Source of the DNA: Moniliella sp. 'wahieum'
Lineage: Eukaryota > Basidiomycota > Moniliellomycetes > Moniliellales > Moniliellaceae
Direction of reading: 5' to 3'
Length of the DNA stretch: 64,000 nt
Assembly: GCA_003971905.1 (NCBI GenBank)
Contig: RSEE01000007.1
Coordinates: forward strand, 620,001-684,000
The notes under the pieces were generated by a model that had not been told where the DNA came from, ran no database searches, and worked only from the letters and a program-made list of their open reading frames with translations. Within the stretch, counting starts at the first letter, position 1; every line of letters begins with the position of its first letter. Below, in pieces: positions 40,606-51,704 of the stretch. Position numbers and translations under genes: made by a program.

Positions 40606-42628
40606 TCACTCGTCCTCGTCCTCATCCGCATCCCCCTCGCCTGCATTGGAAGCAGAAGCGCCAGAAGCCGCTTGGCGGCGCTGACGCTTTCCTTCGGGCA
40701 CCGCGTCGTCCTGGCCCTCAGCCTCAGCCTGTAGCGCCGCCAATTCGTCGTCCATCTCTTCTGGATCGGCGTCGGAACCAGCGTCAGAACCCGAGTCAGA
40801 GCCCGAGTCAGAGCCCGAGTCAGAGCCCGAATCAGGTGCCTGGCGCTTGGGCGAGGGTGATCGGGAGGACGCAGAACGATGCAACGAAGCATCACGGGCG
40901 CGGGAGAGGAGCGCCCCTCCTCCTCTTCCGCCTCGGCCATGGACACATCCTCATTGCCGTCCACCTTTGTGTGCGGGGGCGAGGGGCGCCTGGAAATGGG
41001 CGTCGAGGCGGCGGAAGATGCAGCTTCTTCTGGCTCAGAATCGGACAGCTCGGGTACCAGGGTAGGGTCCAACTGGTCCACCTCGCGACGCGAGCGCCAT
41101 GCCTTACGGAGCTCGTATTGGGACAGAGCTCGGTCCGTCGCTTGCACACCGGCCCACATATCCGGGTAACGAGCCGAGTCGGTGCGTTTCAGGCGCTTTT
41201 GGCGCAATGTGTACTGCATCGCCACAGGATGGTAGTAGGCCACCGGACGTTTCTTTCCACTTCCCACAAGGGGCGGGGCGTGACCCTTCTTTTCCAATTG
41301 CTCGGCCTGCCAGTCGGATTGAGCCTTGCTCGCCACCGGGGCATCCCCTTCTTCTGTCAATACAATCACATACTGACTTGCCTGGGCTTGACCCGCATTC
41401 TCCCCGGCTTGATAGTCGCGATGGAACTTGAACTGGGTCATTGCCGATTCCGGCGCTTGGCCATCCTCAATTTCGTCCAGCGCGACCAACTCGCCCTTGA
41501 TTCGACGCTCCTTGAGTTTGGCGACCGCAATGTCATCGAGTTGTTCTTGGCTGAGCTGCTCAGACTCAGCTTCTGGCTGGGGCGAAGGAGACCTGGGTTT
41601 GCTTTCATTGTCCGATTCCGAGTCGCCAAAGAGCCCCTCGTCGTCTATCTCCCTCATTAGCAGGTTTGGACTTGGATTTGTTGTGCTTGGTCCGGGGCTT
41701 GCCATTTCCATTCGCAGGAGGCGGGGCATCCTTCTCATCCCCCGTTACGAGATAGAGGCTGATCCGCTGATCACCACCATGGTTGACGGGGCGCAGGATG
41801 GCCTCAGCGACGCGGGGATCAGCAACAGGTTGACCTGCACGTGTTCGTCCGGGCCAATCCTGGAACCGGACCAGCTGATAGTCGGTCGCCCACGTATCCA
41901 CATCGGGCAAGAACTCGTAGGAAGCAACAGGCTGGAGATGGGGCTTGGTCGGGTGCCGCAAACTGGCCAAAGAACTGTCCTGGACAGCAGCAAATGTCTC
42001 GTTGATTCTGGCCACTGCTGCATCACGCGACGTGTCAACGTCCATAATATCCTCTTGGTCCACACCGGCCTTGCGTCTGGCCGCCTTTTCGGGGGTGGCA
42101 CCGTGTTCGTTCCTTCGCAGCCACGCAGCATCCGCACCCGATTTGCGCGAGATCATGACGGATGACATTTTCGATGCAACCGCCGACGAGGACGCAGGCA
42201 GTGCTGCAGACAAGGGAGTGAGCAAGAACCGATCCTCTTCATCGATCTCGAGGGTGTCGACATCAGGCAAGGTGCGCGGGGCAAAGTGGTTGATGTCGCC
42301 AGTCCAGACGCCCGGAAAAGGGGTGAGGTCCATGGGGATACCGCCCTCTGCATTGACGAGGACGGGGAGCTGGTTGGCGCGAGCCAGACGGTCGGTGAAG
42401 GTGATGGCCAGATCGCCGCCGACGCGACTTTGGGTCTCGGGGCCATCGGCGTAGCGTGCAGCAGAGACGCTGACGCGCTGGAGCTTGGGCGGGAAAGGCG
42501 GGAGAGGGAGCGGGTTGGGATACCGCACGCGGTCGATGAGCTCGGTCCTAACGCAGCGCGTTAGCAATGAGCGGTGGAGCGGTCAAAGAGGGGGGAAGAG
42601 ACACGTACTGCTTGCGCTCGCTACTCAT
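40606..42628 (-). CDS. PAF1: RNA polymerase II-associated factor Paf1
   Basis: Subunit of the PAF complex that travels with RNA polymerase II and supports H2B ubiquitination and H3K4 methylation. Exon 1 is tiny (MSSERKQ, 42628-42609). A 61-bp intron (42548-42608, GTACGT donor, GCTAAC branch, TAG acceptor) leads to TELIDRVRYPNPLPLPPFPPK, the hallmark PAF1 opening. Downstream are MDLTPFPGVW, DEEDRFLL, HLQPVASYEFLPDVDTWATD, FKFHRDYQA, KRPVAYYHPVAMQYTLRQKR, and the acidic Ser/Glu C-terminus with an SDSG repeat (12-bp units, 40796-40835) and KRQRRQ. Frame breaks lie near 41650 and 40880. It is divergent from RSM19 with about 206 bp between start codons, so the two probably share a promoter region. 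Confidence 0.92.
40796..40835. repeat. 12-bp coding minisatellite in PAF1
   Basis: About three to four near-perfect copies of a 12-bp unit (GAGCCCGAGTCA on +) encoding SDSG repeats in the acidic tail. The length is a multiple of 3, so copy changes keep frame. Confidence 0.9.
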
Positions 42629-42834
42629 GGTGGCCTGGCAGAGACAGGAATGGACGAACGATGGGGCCAGCCGTGGCTACCGTGCTGGCGGGAGGCGGAA
42701 TTCTTGGCTGATAATCCGCTCCGAGGCATGCCCTCCGGGGCGTCACGTGGGATTACGTACTGCCTCCCCACCGGCTGCGCTTGGCGTCCACAGCGTTTTA
42801 AAACACGGCGGCAACCACATACACTGGCTCCCAC

Positions 42835-43406
42835 ATGCTGCCCTCGGCTGTGGCATGGCGGTCGGCCTGGAAAGGTACGTTGGGTTGTTCCCTGCGTGGG
42901 ATGTGCTGTGCTCCGGACGGCTCCTTTTCATACAGACCCCTACTTTGTGGCCTTCCTCAACCTAGCGGATGCGCTGTTCAACAACCGCGCCATCCGCACC
43001 AACGCCCACTCCTGAACAGTTCTTCCCAACTTTGTAGGGTACGTCGCCGCGTGTTTGCATCACGCTCTCTCACCTCCTGCCCTCGCACAGCCTCAAGTTC
43101 ATGGTTCGCAACAGCCGCGTTCACTTGCCCGTGGTGGTCACGGAAGAAATGATTGGCCACAAGTTGGGTGAATTTGCCCCGACGCGGAAACGCTTCTCAG
43201 CTATGGCATCTCGCTTATTTCCTGACCCCCCGCCCCCCTTGTTGTTCTCTGGTCGCTTTGCACTATTAACCCCTGAGTCCTCAGGAAAACCAACGCGAAG
43301 TAAGTGCGTATTTGCATCCATATGTATCTCTCCATATCTACCCCTTCCTGGGGGTGCAGCATCCCCTGGGTCGACGACAACGACGTTTCTCCCATCCGTA
43401 ATATAG
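42835..43406 (+). CDS. RSM19: Mitochondrial ribosomal protein uS19m
   Basis: Small-subunit protein of the mitochondrial ribosome. Exon 1 encodes [13 protein letters not shown]. Intron 1 is 42875-42935. Exon 2 gives [25 protein letters not shown]. Intron 2 is 43039-43090 (GTACGT). Exon 3 gives [20 protein letters not shown] and [16 protein letters not shown], the diagnostic uS19 C-terminal signature. Between S and TVLPNFVG there is an in-frame TGA (43012-43014), not explained by an indel, where relatives usually have Cys or Ser. After KRFS the frame stays open to 43406 with residues untypical of the family, so the true end may be near 43200 or lie past an unrecognised intron. The gene is divergent from PAF1. 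Confidence 0.85.
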
Positions 43407-43732
43407 TTTTTTCTAATCGTCTTGACCAAACGGCGTCACGCGCATCGCGCACGAAAATGCCGTACAGGGGCATATGGCTCAACGAGGAAGTGCTATCGGA
43501 TGATTCTTAAGTCCCTTCGCAGCCTCAGGGTAGTGCTGGGGTTCCCTTGCACGGCCCTCGGTGGATCGCGAAAGAGTTCCGATCGCAGGCGCGCGCGCCC
43601 TGCTCGCTTCATCTCCCTTCTCTCTCCTATCTCCTTCCCTTCAACTCAGATGTTGCCTGAAGACTTGTGGCTCACCCCTTTGCCTTCACGCCTGTCTGAA
43701 GGCTGCTTTGCAACTCATCCATAGGATCGCGA

Positions 43733-44041
43733 GTGCTCCCAAGTCGCACTCTATCTTTCCATCTGCCCAGTCGCGCGAGCCTTCCATCAGCCGCGTCGGT
43801 TCTCCGTACCACAGCATGTCGCGTGGGTTCCGTTCACAGCCACTGCCATGCCTCAGCCCTGGACGTGTCTGTCCGCTCCACTGCATCTACCCGTCGCTCA
43901 GCCCCGGAGGCTTCAGACACGTTACTACCCTCCAGCCGGCGTATACGCAGCCTTGCCACGCGTGCAGCCGCCTCGGCTTCACGCCCAAAGGCTTCTCCTC
44001 GCTCGGATCCACCAAGTAGCCCAAGCCCGAAACTACCGTAA
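43733..44041 (+). pseudogene. Possible first exon or gene fragment, mitochondrial-presequence-like
   Basis: The open frame starts MLPSRTLSFHLPSRASLPSA and is rich in Arg/Ser/Ala and almost free of acidic residues, like a mitochondrial presequence. It includes SSRRIRSLATRAAASASRPK and meets a consensus GTAAGT donor at about 44040. I could not find a matching downstream exon, so this may be an orphaned 5' part. A diverged copy of its last ~85 bp occurs near 46780-46870. The family is unknown. Confidence 0.3.
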
Positions 44042-44699
44042 GTCGTCTTTCATCTAAGGGATTGTCCCCCCTCTCTTCTTGTCCTCCCCCCTCTTCTTGG
44101 CCTCCCCCCCCCACCCTATTTTTGTCGCAAAGACCCTTGCTTTCCACATCTCCTCCTTGCTCCACCACTTCTCCTCCTTGCTCCACCACTCCGCGGCAGC
44201 CTTGTGGCCAGGGCGACGGCAGACCGTGGGCGTGGATTGAAGGGGTACCGTGTGCGAGTGTGGGCGTCGGTGTCGCAATGGGGGCACCGGCGGGGAGTAC
44301 GGGTAGGGGGCATTAAGGGGGTGGAGGGACGCGTCGACGCGACTCTGTCATATGCCCGATGATTGGCGTGGCCCGCCCCGGCCAGTCACGTGTAGGTCGG
44401 GGCAATAGGGTTGTTGGCACTTTCTTTCCACCCTCCGATATGGAACTAAGAGATGAGCCAAAGAGCCTGAGTTGAACTACCACAAGCGCCTGCAATCTGG
44501 AGGGACCGTCATCGCGACGGTATCCTTTTGTCGGAAGTAGAACCAAGACAACAGTGACACGCGAAGCTAGCAGGACCTATTTCCTGTCATGAGGGCGTGA
44601 TCACTGAGCTACTTATATAATCCTAGACAAACTGACGAGGAACGACGGGACCAATGGGCAGGGGTTGCATAGTAAGGCAATCGCTGAAATCGAACGTAT

Positions 44700-45723
44700 T
44701 TCACCACTCCATGGTGCCTCTAGTTGTCGGGGCGAAGCCGTGGCGGCAGCGGCCCAAGCAATGGCCTACCACCAGAATGTGGCATCTCATGTGGCTGGTG
44801 AAGAGACCGATAACTGGTGTTGCCGCCACCAATCGAGCTGTTTCTTCCATATTTTCTCCGTCCATCAGCACCGCCCTCACCTCCACTCATTCCAGGCGCG
44901 CCCGGCATGGTCCTAGGACCTGAACTCAGTGCGCAGCCCATATATGCCTCGATTGTGCTTCCTGGCTGGATCGATGTATTAACGACTTTTCATCAGATCA
45001 CCTGCGACGGCCTGCCGCTGGACAAGACGGTTAACATTTCCGGGTATACAATGTCCGTTATAATATGGGGGCTTCATCCCAGCGATGGGGGCGCACACCG
45101 ACAATGACATGCCCCTCGAATGGGCTGGCATATCTTCTTCCAGAGGCGACTTCGAAGCCGAGCACCTGGCCCGCGAGTACATCCCCAATAATAGACGTGT
45201 GGTCTGTATCTTGGATCGTCTTCTGGCCCCCACAATTTGCCTTCCCCAATTATCATAGCTCAGCGTAACTGTGTCCCCATATGTCTTCGGCTCCAGCTTC
45301 TCAGCATGCCGCCCACGATGCATCAGCCATCGCGCAGCCCAGGATGGGCCCACGTATACCATCAACAAGCCCTCTTCAGTCTGATACTCACTCTTCTGGC
45401 CATGCAGCTTGCCTGGCCGCCCTCACCTCGGTCAACCTCTGATGTACCAAGAGGTGGTCAAGCACAATATGGTGGAAGTATGTAATGGTATATCTTCCTA
45501 TTAAGTATTCGTTGAACGATAACTTTTTTCCCAATTCTGCATATGGAAGTCTTTTTGTCTCTGGCAAAAAGCTACTAAGCTTGACCGTTATCGCTATACC
45601 GAATTGCCCCCTGTGTCGGTGGCAATGAACCAGTTGCATGTTCAGAAAAGAGTCTTTGGTTGGCATGCATGACCTTACATCGATCCACACCCTCTCTGGG
45701 GTGGAAACTGTGGCCTCAACCAT
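44700..45723 (-). pseudogene. Unrecognised decayed coding-like region
   Basis: Overlapping minus-strand frames give protein-like stretches, such as VWIDVRSCMPTKDSFLNMQL, YVGPSWAARWLMHRGRHAEK, TYGDTVTLSYDNWGRQIVGA and LAGQVLGFEVASGRRYASPF. The last three follow each other with frame changes, as in the broken real genes. A Gly-rich segment (PGMSGGEGGADGRRKYGR) follows toward the 3' end. I do not recognise a family and there is no clear start. It could be a frame-broken real gene or a pseudogene. Confidence 0.3.
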
Positions 45724-46599
45724 CTACCTCCTCTTCCTGGGTCTGTTGATGGAACTGTTACGGGTCACTGTGGGCTGGCTCGCCCACACAACCCATCTCC
45801 TCCGTTGCCCGGAGCATGCTTCCTTCGACCTGTGCGACCAAAATCGAGTCCCTTCCGTACGGTTGGGGAGATCTGTGCGTGAGCTTGGAGTCCTTATACT
45901 CATCTTATTCAACTTCAAATATTTGTGGTCTTTGGTTGAGCGCAAGTGAGCTCTAAGGTGAGCTGCCGGATCTGGACGTCGACAGTCATCAGTCCTGACC
46001 CGCGGGCGTCTCTTCGTCGTTGTGAGATTCTACCCTCTTCATGCCTTTTGCGTTTTGGTGTGAGGGCGGAGACCTGCCCATTACTTTCCGCATTATTCCT
46101 TGTTTTGCTATTTCTGTTCTCAACTGAGTGCTGGAACCTTTTGCTCCTTTTGAGAGTCATTCGCCTTTATCCCTTCCTCTTTCTATGTTGCATCCATATC
46201 ATTGATGACGGAGCTTAAGGCTGGGACGGGGGGAAAGCTACGTCTAAACCGAGAACCGTTCTTCTTGCGGGAGTTACTTGGAAGCGCCCCAAGCTTAAGG
46301 ACTCGCCCCCCGATTCCGTACCCTAGGAAGCGCGTGTGGACACGGATGAACGTGGTTGGCAAGGAACCATTTCTGTAAGATGTTGATTCCGTCAAAAAAA
46401 TTCCCGTCGGTATGTGTACCCTTTTGTTCTACGTTATTTTCTGCTAGCGGTGGGCTATTTTGTATAGCAACATATCTCCTTGCAAATCCATTCTTGAGAC
46501 CCACTAGGCAACGCCCGTGCTACTCCCTAGTAGTTCACCGGCAGTCCCACCGATCTGCTTTAGCAACCACATCTTGGCTTTTCCGAATTCTTTCGTCCA

Positions 46600-46875
46600 G
46601 GGTTTCCTTTGCCGTCGATCTCCATCCAGCTTTCAATCTCCTCTCTGTGCGGATGCCGCGCGCTATCCTACAAGAATTGAGTGGCTCTGTGACAGACTTG
46701 TCCGACCTTTTTTGGCTACGTCAACCTTCCGCAACCTTTCAAGGTCTGCATCTAAGGCACGGTGGTCCGACTCGTTCCAGAAGGTGCATATACAGCCTTG
46801 CCACGCGAGCCGATGCCCAATATTTGAAAGGCCTCACCTCGTTCTTGCCGCTCGGATCCGCCAATAATAGCGTTC
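46600..46875 (+). pseudogene. Diverged duplicate of the 43.9-44.0 kb segment
   Basis: The words ATACAGCCTTGCCACGCG and GCTCGGATCCGCCAA match GCAGCCTTGCCACGCG and GCTCGGATCCACCAA at 43960-44020, with alignable sequence between them (AAAGGCxTC-CTCG). Substitutions and small indels are numerous, so the copy is old or has been mutated. Confidence 0.5.
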
Positions 46876-47854
46876 ACGTTTTTGGTAACCGTGAGTGGAC
46901 CCTCCTCCTTGATGGGAAAGAACCCATAAACCGTGGGCTGGGCTCTAGTTCTGGGCCGATGGATATCCATATTTTTCAAGCCCTATCGTGTCCAACTTGC
47001 CGGCTAACGTGATGGAGATAACCAGGCGCCAAAACTTGAACTATCTCTCACGTATTAGCCATCCTGATCTGTGTATTCACGTGTACTGCCCCCCTGCCGT
47101 TCAGAAACGGAGCCTCTCTTTCACCGTCTTTCTCCACCAACTTCAATATGCAGCCTGTTGTCGGCTTCTTTGCCTGCGCTGAGGCTCGACAACCACATTC
47201 CGCAAAAAAAAGACAGAAGGAGCTTACCTCTCGTCCGTATTATCGAGCGCTTCTGTCTGCTCTGTTGGCGTTGACCAAGTTGACGGGTGCGGGGAACCCA
47301 GTCAGTGAAAAGCACCCTACTATTACATTCCCAGCATCCCACGCACTGTCCGTTTGGAGCCACTGTCCTTTCTTTGGGCACTCCGTTTTTTCCTGTGCTT
47401 TGTGGGGTCTCGTGAATATGAGCGAACTTGACGTTCTGATATCCAAGCATAAAACACTTCGGAGGAGACCAAACTTGCCCTTACCGTGGAGGGGCCCGCG
47501 TTGCTCCAGAGGGGCGCAACCTCTGAGTGTCAACATGCCACCCACGCCTTGCTGAAGCTTCACTGATGAGCTTGATGCATGATGAATGGTGGCGGATATA
47601 TATGGGTATAACTAGAATCCAGCTGTGGTATAGGGAGACAAGTGGGCATGCTGGCAGTGGGTGCAACATGCACATCAATCAACACATATGGGTGGTGGCA
47701 ACCGGTGCTGCACCAATGCTGGAGACGCACTTCAACGTCTAACAACTGTACGCGCCACCCAGAAGAACAGAAAGGTGCAGCGCATGCCCTGCAGTCGAGT
47801 CGGACCGATCGGACTGTGGCGTTGGGCCGATGTGGCAGCTGTGGCAGGCGAATG

Positions 47855-47896
47855 TGATGCATGATTGCATCAGTACTCACTAGTCACTAGTCACTT
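47855..47896. repeat. Heptamer stretch, cores ATGCAT, AGTACT, ACTAGT
   Basis: GATGCATGATTGCATCAGTA leads into two to three CACTAGT units. Three cores of the family appear in 40 bp. Confidence 0.85.
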
Positions 47897-48795
47897 AGGG
47901 GAAGCATGGCTGTGAGAGCTGCTACCCCGCCGTAGCCGCAGTCTCTCGCCAAAGCTGCTGCGCATCGCCAGCTATCGTCTTCTATTCCGACTGCTTCCAG
48001 AGTGGTACAGTGTCAATTGCATGCCAATATTCAATCGATTTTGACTCTTTTTGTGCATATACCATTGCTTAAGGCGCTTATAAGGCCTAATTACTAACTG
48101 CTGCTATTATTATGGTCTGCGCCTGCTTATACAACCCGTGTGCGTCAGGGGCCTATAGCTAGTAATAGCTGTTGCTCGAGCGATAGGAAATGGTGTGTTG
48201 GGGGGAGCAATTGATGGTGTGGCTTGGGCTTTTCTGTGCCTGACTTTCTGAGGCCGGGGGGAGATCGGACAAAAAGGAAGACAGATTGTGTCACACGCGC
48301 CACTGGACAAGAAGAGTGCTCTCGTTGGGCCAATTGTGTGGCGTAGTAGAAAAGTCTGATGGGCTCTGGACCAATGGTGGCCAGCTTAATGTTGTTTGAG
48401 CTGTGTATCGCAGGCCGTGGCCCGCCGTGGCCGGGGGGCGCACGTCCCAGTTTTAGATATACTTTCTGAAGCGTTCCTACAGTTCATGCATTTTTGGTCC
48501 ATTAGTAACCATAATGCCGCCAAAAGCTCACAGTGAACTGAGAGATCGATTTGAGAGTTGCCGCCAGGGAGGGCCAAGAAAGTTTGGCAACGCGTGATCT
48601 AGCCCGAAACGAACCCGGTGGGGGGGCAGCCAGGGCAAGGCGGTGTATAGGATAGAAATAGCGCAGTCTTTACTGCCTCTCCGCCAGTCATTTACCGCCT
48701 AAGGGTATGGTCCTGCGGCGCTTAATCGTCCCAGACAAGAGGCGTCCGTTCCCTGGTACATACATAGTCATCGATGCGATCATATATATTGAGTG

Positions 48796-48915
48796 CTGAT
48801 GCGCTGATGCACTGATGCACTGATGCATGATACTGAGAGTACGAGTTCCTGATTACATTGAGAACTGTACTCAGTTGAGTACTCAGGTACTCAGTACTCA
48901 AATCTCAGACTGAGT
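48796..48915. repeat. Heptamer/octamer arrays, cores ATGCAT and AGTACT
   Basis: GCTGATGC then CACTGATG 8-bp units end in GATGCATGATAC. They are followed by a cluster of TACTCAG words around CAGTACTC (48865-48915). Confidence 0.75.
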
Positions 48916-48944
48916 ACCGAAGGCTTGACGCTAGCTTGAGATCT

Positions 48945-49095
48945 TGAGAAGAAGCTTGAAGCTCTTGAAGCTAGCTAGCTTGAAGCTCTTCGAGGGGTTG
49001 AACGTGAACAACGTTGAACGTTGAGACGTTGGAGGAACGATGCATGATGCATGATGCATGATACTCGTGTAATGCATGATGCGTGATGTATGCAT
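48945..49095. repeat. Heptamer arrays, cores AAGCTT, AACGTT, ATGCAT
   Basis: GAAGCTTGAAGCTCTTGAAG (48950-48975), then CAACGTTGAACGTTGAGACG (49011-49030), then three GATGCAT units (49040-49062) and further GATGCATGATGC near 49075-49100. Three cores lie within 150 bp. Confidence 0.9.
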
Positions 49096-49377
49096 GATGC
49101 CGCATGCCAGCACATGTCAGTGTCAGCGCAATCCCGCATGTACCTGAATCACACGCGCCGCACAGGGATACTAGTCACTAATCGAGCGCTCAGCCATCAC
49201 GCGTCACGCCGCCGCTGTCTTCTACCTAACTTTTCTCCCCATATTCTGTCTTTTAGTACGGGCCTCCTCTGAGGATGCCCGAGGCCTGAGGCTGAGGCTC
49301 TTCGGCCTCAGGCCGGCCTCAGACTCTGAGGCATGATGGACTTGATGGGCTTGATGTAATCCCCCCTAAATTTGGAC

Positions 49378-49470
49378 CGTCGTCATCGAGCGTCATCGCG
49401 TCATCGACGTCATCTCTCTTTTTTAGTAGCTTGAGAAATCAACGAAGCTTTTGAAGCTTGAAGCTCAAAC
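49378..49470. repeat. Heptamer-like arrays, GTCATCG and GAAGCTT
   Basis: Repeated CGTCATCG words (49380-49415), then GAAGCTTTTGAAGCTTGAAG (49445-49465). Confidence 0.75.
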
Positions 49471-50113
49471 TACGCGTTTGGCGCTTGTAATGAAGCTTTA
49501 TGTGCGTGATGAAGCAGATCGTTGATGGCATGATGTCCAACTGGCGAGCCCTGACGTTGCGAGGTCAGAGCTGAGAGGAGAGGTCCTCGGGCCTTGGGCG
49601 TTATCTGTGGGCTCAGAGTGTGGCAAAGTTCCGTGCAACGCTGGAGTCCACTACATTTGTCGTGTGTTGTTATATCAATATCGCCGGTCGCGGTCGCCGG
49701 TCGCGTGTTGCGAAAGCTGTTGTGTGGTGTCGGGTTTTTGTCGGTTACGCGTTCCCTTACCACATGCCAGTGACATTTATACCGGCTAAGTGGACGACGT
49801 GGGATTTGCTCTCTATTACCACCATCGAAGTTAGGTCTTACTGCGGCGAGCGCGCATCCGGTCCTATACTTGTGGTATTCTGTGACATCACAGGTATCAT
49901 CGGTACCACACGCGCCCAGCCACGCATTATCAGCGATTGTGGTTTTCACTATTCTTCATTTCGCTCTATTTGCCATGCCGAAGAGAAGCAATCGGTTGTT
50001 GGGGCTGTGTGGGTCACATTGGAGGAGATTTACTAGTAACTCTGGGAGCGCGGGGGGCCTACTCGTTCACAGGTGCATTCTCCTTCCTAAAAATATATTA
50101 TTGTGGAGGACTG

Positions 50114-50140
50114 GCCTTAGGCCTTAGGCCTTTTCACTCT
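50114..50140. repeat. Heptamer array, core AGGCCT
   Basis: Two exact AGGCCTT units preceded by a partial copy (GGCCTTAGGCCTTAGGCCTT). The spacer base is T/A, not C/G. Confidence 0.88.
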
Positions 50141-50704
50141 TTCGCCCGACCTTTAGTTTCCGAGGCCTACTCATATATAACTACTGAAGGCTGTTCGAAC
50201 CCCTACATTTTCCAAGTAAGAAATGAGGCCTGACGCCTGAAGGGCAGGAGGATCTGAGGCACAAGGCACAGGTCTGAGGGCGAGAGGCCTATAATAGACC
50301 TCCACCCATTATTCTAAAAAGTTCAACCACGAGAATATCGACCTGGCATTTGTTGCATCGTAACCAACTGTGGATGCCATCAGATGGCCTCTAAAAGAGC
50401 TAGGGAGCTGTTCACGAACACGGAGAGTGAACGAAGTATCCAGTGGTGGAAGCGGTATCGGTTGTGGAGAGAGAAGACAGGAGGAGACGCGAACATAGGA
50501 GCACAAAAGGAAAGCGCAGGTGCGCCGCCAAAAACACTGAGACCTACTGCCAGCGTCGCATAGAGCCTGCCTAGGTCAAGCTAAGCGCTGACATCAACAC
50601 ATCACCACAGACTATATTGCTTTGCTTCTCTTGAGGGTTTTCATGAATCCTTTTGGGGTCCTCTGGTCCGCCGCATCACATATGAGTCACATCGTGATAT
50701 CGGT

Positions 50705-50970
50705 GTGTCAACGTTCAGTACGTTCAAAACGTTCAACGTTCAACTCGCCTTTTCTCTTCAAGCTTCAAGAGCTTCAAGCGAGCTTCAGGCAAGCTTCAAG
50801 CTTCAAGAGCTTCAAGCTTCATAAATCATCGATCAAGTCGATCAAGCCTCAAGCTCTCAAGCTCTCAAGCTTCAAGCTTCAAGAGCTTCAAGGCGCACCC
50901 TCTGAGGACGAGTACTGAAGTTCGAACCTTCGGCTTGAAGAGCTTAAAGCTTGAAGCTTGCAGAGCGTGA
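50705..50970. repeat. Large compound array, cores AACGTT, AAGCTT, ATCGAT
   Basis: It starts with AACGTTCAACGTTCAA, then about 130 bp built from CAAGCTT and a longer CAAGAGCTT variant, with ATCATCGATCAAG in the middle. It ends with the reverse orientation (GAAGAGCTTAAAGCTTGAAG). The AGAGCTT form is a 9-bp variant of the heptamer. Confidence 0.9.
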
Positions 50971-51257
50971 AGAGCTTGATCGTTAGCTTGAACCTTACCG
51001 AGCGTCGCTTCTCCGTCTGTCGCTTCCGTCCAAGTGGCTGACTGTTTTGCAAGGAAGGGCTTCCACGTGCGCCCCCTCCTCTGTTCGAGCCATTGGGGCT
51101 AAGCCTTAGCGCCCTTAGCGCTATGCTAAGGACAGGGACAGTGCGGGGCTTGATGCGTGGGGCTGGTGGGGCGTGGGAGGGCGTGGCCTAGCGTGGAATT
51201 GGCGGCGAATTGGCGTGGCGCGTTGGAGCAGCAGGTTGGAACTGTTGGAGCCGGTAC

Positions 51258-51395
51258 ATGGTGACCGGTGACCGGTGACCGGTGAAGCTTGGCTGAGGCG
51301 CTGAGGTTACCGGTTACGCGTTACGCGTTACGCGTTACGGGTGATTCGATTAATGATCTTTGACGTGTGACATGTGACATGTGACAATAGTGACA
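51258..51395. repeat. Heptamer arrays, cores ACCGGT, ACGCGT, ACATGT
   Basis: Three GACCGGT units (51262-51283). After a short gap, ACCGGTT passes in register into three ACGCGTT units (51309-51338). After another gap comes GACGTGTGACATGTGACATG (51362-51385). Confidence 0.95.
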
Positions 51396-51423
51396 CGTGG
51401 CGTGACGCCATGCGTCATGCATG

Positions 51424-51478
51424 CCACCGGTGACCGAGAACCCAGAACCGGGAACCGGGAACCGAGGACCGAGGACCG
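51424..51478. repeat. Degenerate heptamers, ACCGGGA and ACCGAGG
   Basis: CCACCGGTGACCGAG, then tandem AACCGGG and GACCGAG 7-mers. They keep the 7-bp period although the palindrome is imperfect. Confidence 0.75.
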
Positions 51479-51704
51479 AACGGCAGGGGTCTGCGGCGCG
51501 CATTCCACAGTTCCGGCACACCCTTCTCTTTGCACGCACGTACACGAGAAGAGACACATTAGTACTTTTACGTACCGGCTGTACCCGTGATTCTTGCACC
51601 GGCGACCGGTGACAGATCACCCACATCTGTTGCCGGCATCATGCATCACACATACATCCAGTCTCAGATCTGATTTCCCACGTGTCACGCTCACGCCCCT
51701 ATCA

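Larger units (their letters stand above)
43407..48780. other. Gene-poor region with decayed coding-like segments
   Basis: I recognise no intact gene. Notable pieces are a mitochondrial-presequence-like open frame (43733-44041) ending at a strong GTAAGT donor, a diverged copy of part of it near 46780-46870, and coding-like minus-strand frames at 44700-45723. A CACTAGT array lies at 47875-47896. Base composition is lower in GC than the flanking genes. Confidence 0.5.
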
